NCBI GenBank assembly: GCA_965644315.1
Contig: CBFFRQ010000194.1
Span: 1 to 21,674, forward strand
Direction: 5' to 3'
Origin: Caecitellus pseudoparvulus
Taxonomy: Eukaryota > Bigyra: Bicosoecida
Length of the DNA stretch: 21,674 bases
Shown: positions 9,801 through 16,900 of the stretch, piece after piece
Layout: the number at the start of each line of letters is the position of its first letter
Position numbering within the stretch: position 1 is the stretch's first letter
Position numbers and translations under genes: made by a program
Notes under the pieces: generated by a model
What the model saw: the letters and a program-made list of their open reading frames with translations, nothing else
Databases searched by the model: none
Told to the model about the DNA's origin: nothing

Positions 9801-9847
9801 GGCTGGGATCGTTGTGCAGCCAGGGAAGTCTTGACAAGGTTCACCAC
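3836..9847 (-). CDS. Element A polyprotein: N-terminal domain, APE endonuclease, reverse transcriptase, zinc knuckle (5'-partial)
   Basis: The frame gives about 2003 residues and would copy element RNA into chromosome-end DNA. In order: basic patch at 54-74, followed by FADLF; conserved N-terminal domain of unknown fold at ~180-490; APE endonuclease at ~511-780 (SWNV 517-520, TEPGG 550-554, MGDLN 669-673, LDH 732-734, SDH 769-771); reverse transcriptase at ~1110-1350 (FVDFKAAFD 1200-1208, SGVPQGG 1257-1263, YADD 1306-1309); CCHC-type zinc knuckle at ~1743-1762 (CPLC, then H and C); acidic C-terminus. All catalytic motifs are intact. I see no RNase H domain. No ATG exists at the 5' end: the frame opens at a GTG two codons inside the element, and the upstream stop comes from telomeric repeat. 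Alignment with B shows ~230 N-terminal codons are missing, so it may be untranslated or use an internal ATG. Confidence 0.9.
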   Translation of the reverse strand: MVNLVKTSLAAQRSQPKTMYNATGHSVPSEGDAPVGESTAKEAQPPTQALKDGRRQKKVRRGLRKGKKEPKRHRTFADLFKSEPAPSEEGRGSPKPNPPACTTPPRTKADVALPTSRVSKGTATRWDQLFPSPKAPPTTTGPEPKAAAAPAQPPTKVVELAACPRVPACLPKRSIKHHTKLCDLLSSDHVYSNTEDRHCVQACLETAAGEPILQQDDLALLHHAATIAAAQHAMGNIKASAGMAAPQTPDSDVVPVTRTGSGEVDAAPDDLTAFRKLLVRFAPEDSLLSAASPPVLLPGLHLLMQHINNGHKALKGADLLPSSQLDVRAVMEDERQEDYFEDVYFAFALTIPSKAHSAHLQLLLIDHDHGVLHMWNPDLPSSTSELPLHKCLIRLHTEGVTTVYRVAVTPLSGHTRSFRDRLRDAFKTIRDEYPPLPLVVNDSTAHARTLIAGKATRVVLPEARRTRHSASMLEKAKDNDPLMKFIPQSWDSMSARWDQGPHTPVGRKGLTKVAFVSWNVARSCGTHLHQVIHCARTPQAHTALLALCLTEPGGHGTLDTEVVGLQCFRPNPPDRPPGRSEVALLLDKRLGATQLLDLGLDGRCIVACSVPAKPKPLAIIAAYVPNWHTAQRKKPLADPDTKLPHRQEVWEQLHAAVESLQHTHMMVLMGDLNCHPGDSGVQCWGKEAWVNETGIPDPTDDVQELDRLCQMGGLSPPGKAGVPTHATYNRALDHILLCPLLKTTMTRPLKITTTFSSAGRQQKAALIFSDHFLLSSTVALKLVKKAKVAHCPKRPHSVPPWWPSSTLSGQRAQALHRSLLDHAQATTLIPPASTGEGQALSKLDQLIAAAAQKAHATCKGTSPQVLQVFTDVSKYSKLKKKMTARAKKLRRELCRIDRRLALVHNTARSSDPVMTRVLGEQKGMMVEDLSHTVQIRKEAMRRCTHLVKKKHKHSVLQIKQRIKELAVVDPFAAHMHVRRLSGRRKKAGTASLQSVYGSDGKLVHAGTAVKHTVREQMGKIISPTVTPLTPLKYGLRRLLPSMHAEFQPPATWLPTEHTVIKAMNALNLHRNPGRGQFQAEHLKYSSAKFKKNYSQALLKVLEGGSCPAKYHEGVGTLIPKKTSMPGRVDTYRLIVCRPPPAKLFFSVVAACVEAWMKSWISREQAGFSKARNTHEQIIALQEATNSYLRRSPDKHVLVMFVDFKAAFDSVSHAAILEILEAARLPQPLLKTVSEYMSRASVSIHTAHGLCDPLPVTSGVPQGGALSPLLFKVAIDVLSQRLQELPKQGYAGAGVPTSAGRLTHTLYADDLACLATSPSAMQRMFHEVRAVGARVGLTINPRKSGIMVVTNAAPVNGVCANERRKAVWRTRWLKSGKALTVGGVHIQRSRSYVFLGAPLCENVRKTRALALKQAGLSCTQAGFACGALLTGEWVGLDLKQRIGSASITAAADYILATQVRNSVLPLREVDRGLAIALSKTQIGMQSSLARMHNYAKLAACGFLPAHIRATKLRSNIFRKLISDLHAGTPVARVMLQTLPVALDMLPSPVTMEFLVNLNGDLDRARSGIPPPFALHGLLDLWLHGCLPSRSALEGLIQGDGSSGAASQDSETDTQDLDPTPPKIKYLGLAASSSSSMLSPPAFPAKMSWRARQHVVCSFLHIAQSSECPALGYSPTGDLHRVRRPRPYHVGVGARFFCWLHPIPSAPSPLLWVCDNDRPQVVKVHLWQTLQFIHGEDTPTLFEACPLCGSVSWATLHEHVLLWCSHPALDQARQDAFTTMLSIAAQSNSYVHGDRPPAHLSIPAPLTCVLQLAKARSASPRSSSRLLLRLLLCGQWPFRIDEDPEQQLWGPEGAAVMSHPHLLLRSARGPVKPPVLWKKLLQAGAAFASSAWDVMLQRMLRLTSPEHVHIQRHARYLWWAAHGRACPFPGHTVPVSSAVNRQTQDVRTRRTQRTYFPDRSQRGPPRSFSQQSTLFDHGLVRGKQSVSMGQGSEGEEEALEGAGVQ

Positions 9848-9853
9848 TGATGC

Positions 9854-10163
9854 TTAGGGTTAGGGTTAGGGTTAGGTTAGGGTTAGGGTTAGGGGTTAGG
9901 GTTAGGGTTAGGGTTAGGGTTAGGGTTAGGGTTAGGGTTAGGGTTAGGGTTAGGGTTAGGGTTAGGGTTAGGGTTAGGGTTAGGGTTAGGGTTAGGGTTA
10001 GGGTTAGGGTTAGGGTTAGGGTTAGGGTTAGGGTTAGGGTTAGGGTTAGGGTTAGGGTTAGGGTTAGGGTTAGGGTTAGGGTTAGGGTTAGGGTTAGGGT
10101 TAGGGTTAGGGTTAGGGTTAGGGTTAGGGTTAGGGTTAGGGTTAGGGTTAGGGTTAGGGTTAG
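9854..10163 (+). repeat. Interstitial telomeric TTAGGG array 1
   Basis: About 52 head-to-tail TTAGGG units lie between the 5' end of element A and the 3' end of element B. A few length variants (GGTTAGGTT, AGGGGTT) sit close to the element A junction; the rest is perfect. It ends in phase TTAG before element B. Confidence 0.98.
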
Positions 10164-10778
10164 CTACTCAATGCATTGCAGATTGCCTCCATGCAGGCTA
10201 CATCATGGTACAGCTTGGGCTTGGACATGTGGTGCCACCTGCGCCACAACAGAATGCAGTGACACAGACACCACGACGGCACCGCTTGCACGGCTTTGCG
10301 ACTAGCACAGACTCGTGTCCGTTGTATAAGTCGCCGTCTGTCTTGGCGCTTCAGCGCCCGCCCCGGTGGGATGGTCTTGAGGTGTAGGTCCAGGTCTCGG
10401 TCCACTCTTGTCTTGTCCGTCCAGTCCAGTCTCGTCCGTCTCGGTCCGATGTCCAGGGGTGGAGACCCGACTTGCTTGGCTTGGGTGGCGGTGTGGGCTG
10501 GAGGATATGGACTCGACACGGACTGGGTGTTGCTGAGATGCAAGCACACGACCCAGCCCGGCTGTCCCTTCGGCTCAGGTTTGGGGGCGGCCTCACAGAT
10601 CTTGCTGCAAGTGCCTTCCCCTTCCACTGAGCCGAGTCCTGATGTGTTGGTATCGATGTTGGGTTGGTGATGGTGAGGTTGGGTTGGACTTTCCAATGTC
10701 CGATGTCAGCTATGTGCGTCGGTCGCGACACAAAGCTTCAGTCATGTGTGGCACAGGGAGTATGCCCCCACAGGTGAC
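10164..10778 (-). other. 3' region of element B
   Basis: The terminal ~200 bases (10164-10370) resemble the 3' ends of A and C. From 10371 to 10778 the sequence is pyrimidine-rich on the + strand with many GTCC/GTCT words, and shows no clear similarity to A or C. Several overlapping open frames exist, but none has a recognisable domain or a counterpart in the sister elements. Confidence 0.65.
10345..10358 (-). promoter_or_regulatory. Conserved 3'-terminal stem-loop, element B
   Basis: GGCGC, loop TTCA, GCGCC on the + strand, in the same setting as the hairpin in element A (preceded by GTTGTA and GTCGCCG, followed by CGCCCCG). The stem bases differ from A and C while pairing is kept. Confidence 0.6.
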
Positions 10779-12862
10779 TTACATCAGGCGTCCACCCATC
10801 TGCCCGATCGAGATGTGGGGCACATCCTTGACCTTGGGCAGGCGACCCTCGCCGTCTTCAGGCACCAGCCGCTTGAGGGGGTCCTTGACCTCAGCCTCCA
10901 GGGTGGCGGCCTGCTGTCGGGTCATCCGCCCATGAGGCATGGCCACCCTTGTGCCCTTGCCAGCGATGAGGGTCTGGGGGTGCACGGTGCCGTCGGTGGC
11001 CTTGTGAGGCAGGGGGGGGAAGTCATCTCGGAGAGACTGGAGTGCCCCTCGAAGCCTGTCCCGGAAGGGTGCTGGACTGCCCGCCTCGGGTGTGGTCCAG
11101 ATCCGGTACAAGACGTTGATGCCTTCGGCTGCCAGCCGGGTCATGCACTTGTGCAGGGGCAGCTCGTCATGGAGGTCAGGGATGTCGGGGTTCCACAGCA
11201 CCAGCTTGCCTCGATCATGGTCGACGAGGATGAGCTGCAGATGGGCCGTGTTGTCGGTCCACACCTCTCGAAGTGCGAAGGCATACAGCACTCCGTCGAG
11301 GTGCCCCTCTTGGTCACCCTCTTCATCAACCTGGCTGGGGTCGACGCCGGCCTGGCCAAGGTCATCATGCCCGGCTGGGGCACGGTACCCTTGGTTGATG
11401 CGGTCGATGAGCAGGTGCAGGCCGGGAAGCAGGACTGGTGGTGTACCTGGGGCCAGGAAGGTGTCATCCGGCGAGTGCTGGTGCAGCATGTTGCGGAAGA
11501 CGGCCACCCGTTGCCCGTCTGAGCGGAAGGGGGAGGGTGGCTTCTGGCCGACGTCCATGATGTCCGAGCTGGACGAGTCACTGACCACCCCCTCCAGCTG
11601 CCTGACCATGTGCTTGAAGGCAAGCTGGGCAGCGTTGATGGTGGCTGCATGCTGGAGTAGGAGGAGGTCCCCAGCCTCGAAGACCCTCTCCCCTGCTGCC
11701 GTCTCGAGACAGGCCTGGACACAGGCCCGCCCCCCACGTTAGAGTACACGTGGGTCGATGACAGCAGGTCGGCCAGAGGGCCAGGCTTGATGGGGTACTC
11801 GGCCAGGTGCTCGGGTGTCCGCACACTGTCATGAAGAGGCACCACCCTTGTGATCACCTCCCATGCTGCTGCTGCAGACGGCCGATACCGGTGCACCTCG
11901 GGGCTTGCCTCGCCCGACGGGGTGGGGGACGGCCACTTGCGGTCGACGCCCCGCTGCACCCTTGATGAAGGCAACATGGCATGCACCACAGGGGTGGTGA
12001 CGGTATCTTTGGGTGAGCCTTGGGTGGCAGGTGGTGAGGTTGGTCGAGGTGCAGGTGGCCGGACGTTCTTGATGAAGACGTCCTCGAAGGTGAGGGATCG
12101 TCCGGCTGACTTGCCCTTTCCTCGCTTGCCTCGACGGGTCTTCTTCTTCTTCGGTGCCTTGTCGAGCTGAGTGTCAGTCCAGGTCGATGGTGTCTTGGTG
12201 TCGACAGGTGCATCACCCTCGGAGGGGACGGATTGTCTGACACTGGGACGGACGGCTTGGGCTGGCACGGGGCCATGGTCGAAGTGGGACCTAACGAGGC
12301 ACATGACCTTGGCAACATCACCTGACTGGCAGGCGATTTCGGTTGCTTCCTTGGTCACTTGGTGGGCCACTTGGATGGCGGTGGGGTGGGCCTTCACCTT
12401 CACTTTCGCCTTCGCCGATGCGAACTGCTTGGTGTTGGTGTAGGCCACGGCGACGAACCCACCTTGGCCGACTCGAATGGCGAAGTCGTCCTCTTGAGCA
12501 GCAAGAATGCGAAGTTGACGTGCCACTGTTGGTGAATCACCCTCACTTCCGAGCGTGACGAGGATGGTTGGCGATCCGGTGGGTCCCTGGCGCAGGGCCG
12601 CATTGGCGTTGCCGAATTCCGCACTCAGCCCTGGGATCAGCCGTTCGGCGGCTTCCCCATAGACCTCGAGCCACATGTCCCGTGCCGAAGATGAACTATC
12701 ATGATCAGTCTTGGGCAGGGGTCCTCCAAGCTCGAAGGTGCGTGCGGCACCCCGACGTGGCATGTCAGTGAAGACACCTGTTCTGGGGCCGAGCACTTGC
12801 TTGCGCTTCAGGCACCCCTCCACGAAGAGGACCCCCAGGACTTGATCCACTTGGGCGTTCAT
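10779..12862 (-). pseudogene. Element B Gag-like N-terminal protein, one frameshift
   Basis: The ATG at 12860-12862 aligns with the start in element C (shared QVLGVLF after the start). About 690 codons follow, to a TAA at 10779-10781. The first part holds an alternating strand/helix stretch with GGFVAVAY that could be an RRM-like fold, a lysine/arginine patch followed by FEDVF, and then HVYSN. Near 11721-11742, in a run containing six C's, one base is missing relative to element A, and the conserved HCVQACLETAAGE-type sequence continues in another frame. The second part contains LLPGLHLL, HLQLILVDHD, PLHKC and RDRLR blocks shared with A and C. The protein stops just before the endonuclease would begin. 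The single indel could be a real mutation or a homopolymer sequencing error. Inferred role: RNA-binding, Gag-like partner. Confidence 0.75.
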
Positions 12863-13086
12863 GATGCTTGTCAATGATGCTTTTGATGTCGATCCCAGGT
12901 GCATGCCCCGACCGAGGGCGCAAACTGGGAGCCACGGTGCGATGGTGTGCGGAATTCGCACTACCCCGCCCCGGTGCGCACCACCCAACCAGCAAGCACT
13001 GTGCAACACCACACTTGGGTGCACGAGCGCCTGGATTAGGCAATGTTAGCACTTCACAACTTGTGATTAGCTTGACATTTGGAAAG
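12863..13086 (-). promoter_or_regulatory. 5' UTR of element B
   Basis: About 224 bases lie between the telomeric junction and the ATG. The outer 88 bases (12999-13086) differ from the element C counterpart at only five positions. A GTGCG/CGCAC hairpin at 12947-12961 lies at the same distance (125 bases) from the 5' end in both elements. It is likely to hold an internal promoter or RNA signal, because a transcript must carry its own promoter to keep it. Confidence 0.7.
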
Positions 13087-13114
13087 TTAGGGTTAGGGTT
13101 AGGGTTAGGGTTAG
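13087..13114 (+). repeat. Interstitial telomeric TTAGGG array 2 (28 bp)
   Basis: Four TTAGGG units plus TTAG separate the 5' end of element B from the 3' end of element C. It is far shorter than the other two arrays, implying that element C joined when almost no telomere lay beyond B, or that most of the array was lost. Confidence 0.97.
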
Positions 13115-13284
13115 CAACTCACAATGCATTTCACCTCGGCACAGCTTGGCACCGTACAGCTTGAGCGTCACACGGGCGCCCCACAATGCACCTCTGCACA
13201 TGTAGGACGCCACAGCGGCTACCGCTTGGCGCGGATTCGCAACAAACACAGGCTTGCACCCGTTATATCTGCCGCCACTTGCTA

Positions 13285-13300
13285 GGGCAGGTCCCTGCCC
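13285..13300 (-). promoter_or_regulatory. Conserved 3'-terminal stem-loop, element C
   Basis: GGGCAGG, loop TC, CCTGCCC on the + strand: a 7-bp perfect stem at the position equivalent to the hairpins of A and B. Confidence 0.6.
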
Positions 13301-13823
13301 GCTCCAATTCATCATCTTGGCCCTCCTCCGCTACACTTCATCCCTTGCTCCGCCAGCGCCAGACACCTGGGGCACACCAGAGCACACCCAGGCATCCGCG
13401 CAGTCTTGACAACAGATCATAATCCAAATTCCTCACCCACCTCCTCTGTGGCCCTCATAGGCCTCTCTGCGCCCTTCATGAGGTGTGTGCTCCGCCTCTG
13501 CGCGGGAACTCGGCCGGGTGCGTGGTGCGGAATTCGATCGCGCACACCAGCACCCGTGCGCACACACGCGCCCGCGCCACAGAGCGCATCGCGCGCATCA
13601 AGGGGGATACAGAAAGGAAAAGGACCTTCTTCTTCAACCCGTCACGCCCTGGTTTCGTGGTGAGTGAGCTTGCTTCATCGTCAGCCGCCATCCGGGCCGC
13701 GGCCGTGCAGCACTGCGGCTGCACACGCGCCGCGGCCCGAGGCACGCTCCCGCTCACTCCACTGCTACTCGCAGGCTATGTAGTAAGTAAAAGGTAAGGT
13801 CTTGGGCATCTGCTTCGGGCTAC

Positions 13824-13839
13824 CGTGGTTATCACCACG
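13824..13839 (-). promoter_or_regulatory. CGTGGT/ACCACG hairpin after the ORF, element C
   Basis: Stem identical to the element A hairpin at 3805-3820, with the loop changed from TGTC to TATC. It lies about 97 bases beyond the proposed stop at 13936. Confidence 0.55.
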
Positions 13840-13935
13840 CTTCACACAGGTTCATCACGTCAGGACACTCGTGGAGGGTAGACGCGGCCACAAGCGTGGC
13901 TGTTCCACTCCCCGCCCGCACGCCTGCGTTCCGCC

Positions 13936-16900
13936 TTACTCCTCGCTCTCTTCACAGGAACCATCGGGCCCTTCCCCCTCACCATCAGTGTCTGCATGGG
14001 CTGGCTGAGGCCCCATGAAGTGCTGCAGCGTCCTCTGGACCTTGCCCTCCGTGGACGGCACTTGGCCAGCCTTGGCAGGGAAAAGGTGCGTGCCCTGCGG
14101 CGAGTGCGGGGCCTGCGCGTGTGCCGCGTGGCCGCTGACCGCACTGGCTGCGTGCGGCCAGGCAGCGGCGCCCCGCGCCCATGTACTGCCCACCACAGGT
14201 ACTCAGCATGCCTCTGGACAGCAAGGTGGTGGGCATCGGTCATACGCAACATGTAAGTGACTGTGACCCGCCACGCCTTTGCTGTGAACTCAACCGCGCT
14301 GCGCAGGATGTCTTGCCATACAGCTGGGGCACGGACACGGCAAGGACCAGCACGGTGGACGAGGTGGGGGTGGGAGAGGACAGCCGCCTCTTTCATAGAG
14401 ACAAGCTGCTCTTCGTCGGCCAGCCCCCACCGGTGAGGCCACTGCCCGCAGAGCAGGAGCCTGTGGAGGACCTCGAGGTCCCGCAGGCTTCGCGGCTCTG
14501 GGTCGGGGGCACGAAGGAGGGCGTGGCAGATCTTGGGGGGATGGGCAGGCACTGCACTTGGCCCGCCGCGGACTCGGGCACAGCTGACCTGTTGGCCAGT
14601 TCTCTGAACTTGGTCATCGTGTGTTGGCGTGCCATGGTGAGTTCGTGGTGGGTGCAGTGCAGCAGGATGTGCACGTGCAGCTGTACATCGGTGTTGAGTC
14701 CGCAAATCGGACAGCACTCGTACAGAGTGGCACTGTCCCCCCCATGAAGAAGCTGTAAGGTCTGGAAGTGATGGACCATCACTCTGGTGGGCCTGTCATC
14801 AGGACAGACCCAGAAGAGGGGTTCACCCTGTGTGGCAGTGGATGTAGCCACACGAAGTGCTGCGCACCAGGCCCAAGATGATACGGCCTGGGCTTCTGCA
14901 CTTGGGGGATTCGGCTGTCGGTGGTGTAGTGGGCAGCTGCACTCGGCACTGCCTGGGCTACATGAAGATACGACGCGAGGACTTGGCGACGCAGGGCCCA
15001 GGGGGTGTCTGCCGTGAAGGCCGGGGGTTCGGCCATGGACGACGTCTCGCTGGCAGCCACCCCAACCACCGCAGACCTGTGGAGGCCCGGGGTGGTCTCA
15101 AGTCCGGCAAGGACTTGGGCAAGGGCTGTGGCAGCATGCTCAGAGCCAGGTGCACATGCAAGCCGAAGCTGTGCAAGGTCTGGCATGCAGCCCATGAGCC
15201 AGAGGTCCAAGAGGGCATGCAGTGCCCACGGAGCAGGGACACTGGCAGCCCGGAGTCGACCTCCATCAGCAATGGTGTCGACGATGAAGGTCGTCGACAT
15301 CGAAGCAGGCATAAGGTCAAGGGCCTGCGGGATGGTCAGGCACAGAGCTCGGGCAAGAGGGGTGTCCGAGTGCAGCATCCGGAGAGCCTTGACAAACATC
15401 CCAGTCCGCAGTTGCGTGGAGCGGATGTGGGCAGGCAGGACTCCGCATAGAGCCAGCTTGGCGTAGCTGTGGGGGCGCATGAGTGCACTCTGCGAGCCGA
15501 CTTGGGTCCTGTCCAAGGCGAGGGCGACGCCGCGGTCAACATCGCGCAGCGGAAGCAGGGAACTGTTGGCTTGGGTGGACAGCATGTAGTCGGCGGCTGA
15601 CGTGACAGTGGCATACCCAACCAGGTGCCGCTGCTGCACATCGAGCCAGGTGGCACTGAGCAGCGCGCCCGCAGTGAACTCCGGCTTGGATGCAAGCAAG
15701 CCCAGCTTGCTGCAGGGTGAGTGCACGGGTCTTGGCAGGATGTTCGGACATCGGCACACCCAAGTAGGTGTACTCGGCCACCCGTTGGATGGACTTGGTG
15801 CCAACCTTCAGCATGCTGCCCGCTTTGAGGGCAGCCGAGCGCCACACCAGCTTCTTCCTTTCACTGACTGGTGTCCGGCTGCCTCGCACGGAGTTGGCAA
15901 GGATCATGACCCCGGACTTCGACGGGTTGATGGCAAGGCCAACCCGGGGCAGCGATGGCCTTCACCTCTACGAAGATTCGGTGCAAGGCCGTGGCAGACG
16001 TTGCGATGCAGGCCAGGTCGTCTGCATACAGGGTGTGGGTGACATGGCCTGCTGGTGTTGGGATGCCCACTCCCTGGATGCCTTGGAGGGGCATCTCGTG
16101 GAGCCTTTGCGACAGCACATCTATCGCAACCTTGAAGAGGAGGGGGACAGAGCTCCTCCTTGGGGGACACCATTGCTGACAGGAAGGGGGCGACAAAGAC
16201 CATGGCGCGTGTTGATGGAGACCGTCGCCTTGGACATGTACTCCTTGATGACGGCCAGGAGTGGCGCAGGGAGGGAGGCAGCCTCAAGGATCTCTGTGAT
16301 GGCTGCGTGGCTCACAGAGTCGAATGCTCCCGGAAGTCCACGAAGAGTACCAGGACTTGCACTGGCGCTGTTGACTGTCGCAGGTGGCCCTTGATCACCT
16401 CTTGGAGAGCCAAGATGTGCTCATGCGTGTTGCGGTGTCGAGTGAAGCCAGCCTGCTCCTTCGACACCCATGTTTGCATCCAGGACTCCAGGCATGCAGC
16501 GGCCACTGAGGAAGAAGAGCTTCGCAGGAGGGGGGCGGCATACAATCAAGCGGTATGTGCGAGGCCGCCCAGCTTCACTCGTCTTCTTGGGGATGAGTGA
16601 CCCAATGCCTGCATGGTAGTCTGGCGGGCAGGTGCCGTGTTGCAACGCTTGGATGACGGCTTGGGAGTAGATGTCTTGGAAGCCTGGCCCAGCATACTTG
16701 ATGTGCTCTGATTGGAACTTGCCAGAGCCTGGGTGTCGATGCAAGCTGAGTGATCCCATGAGGACTTTGACTTGCTTCTTGGAGGGAAGCCATGTCACTG
16801 GCGGGGTGAAGGACTCTTGGGCTGAGGGAAGGAACCTTGCCAGCCCGTACTTCAGCGATGTTGGCCTGGGCTTGTTGTGACTCAGGATGCCAGACATCTG

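Larger units (their letters stand above)
3036..9853 (-). mobile_element. Telomeric APE-type non-LTR retrotransposon, element A (5'-truncated)
   Basis: A 6.8-kb element in minus orientation. Its 3' end abuts the helicase gene at 3035 and its 5' end abuts TTAGGG repeats at 9854. It carries one long ORF with endonuclease, reverse transcriptase and zinc knuckle, and an ~800-base 3' UTR that shares end sequence and stem-loops with B and C. It lacks the conserved 5' UTR and the first ~230 codons present in B, so it is 5'-truncated. Truncation is typical of target-primed reverse transcription that stops early. No poly(A) tail and no obvious target duplication are seen. Confidence 0.92.
10164..13086 (-). 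mobile_element. Non-autonomous telomeric retroelement B (no endonuclease or reverse transcriptase)
   Basis: A 2.9-kb element bounded on both sides by TTAGGG repeats and oriented like A and C. Its 5' UTR matches element C closely and starts at the same terminal bases (TTTGGAAAG on the + strand, then telomere). Its 3' end shares the CAATGCATTG palindrome and terminal hairpin with A. In between it encodes only the region upstream of the endonuclease. Homology to A and C stops near 10790-10800, and the next ~400 bases are unlike either. It would need enzymes from A- or C-type elements to move. Confidence 0.85.
13115..13935 (-). other. 3' UTR of element C
   Basis: It contains the family terminal block: a near-palindrome CAATGCATT at 13122-13130, GTTATA..GCCGCC near 13262-13275, and the stem-loop at 13285-13300. 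The hairpin at 13824-13839 lies closer to the ORF end. Between about 13310 and 13800 is GC-rich sequence without a recognisable gene; open frames there have no counterpart in A. Confidence 0.7.

Noticed and set aside
3036-9853. Penelope-like or DIRS/Ngaro classification of the elements
   Set aside because: The SWNV/MGDLN/SDH endonuclease and the CCHC knuckle after the reverse transcriptase mark an APE-type non-LTR element. There is no GIY-YIG domain, tyrosine recombinase or split terminal repeat.
9850-10305. 151-codon frame of repeating R-V residues
   Set aside because: It is translation of the TTAGGG array, not a gene.
10160-10731. Several 80-180 codon frames in the 3' region of element B
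   Set aside because: They overlap each other on both strands, cross the shared 3' UTR into the telomeric junction, and have no recognisable motif.
12947-13086. HDV-like self-cleaving ribozyme at the 5' end of element B
   Set aside because: Some R2- and L1-type elements start with one, but I could not lay out the nested double pseudoknot here. It is left as a check rather than a claim.
9854-13114. CRISPR-like or satellite array reading of the repeat blocks
   Set aside because: Uniform hexamer repeats without spacers are telomeric; there are no unique spacers or associated genes.
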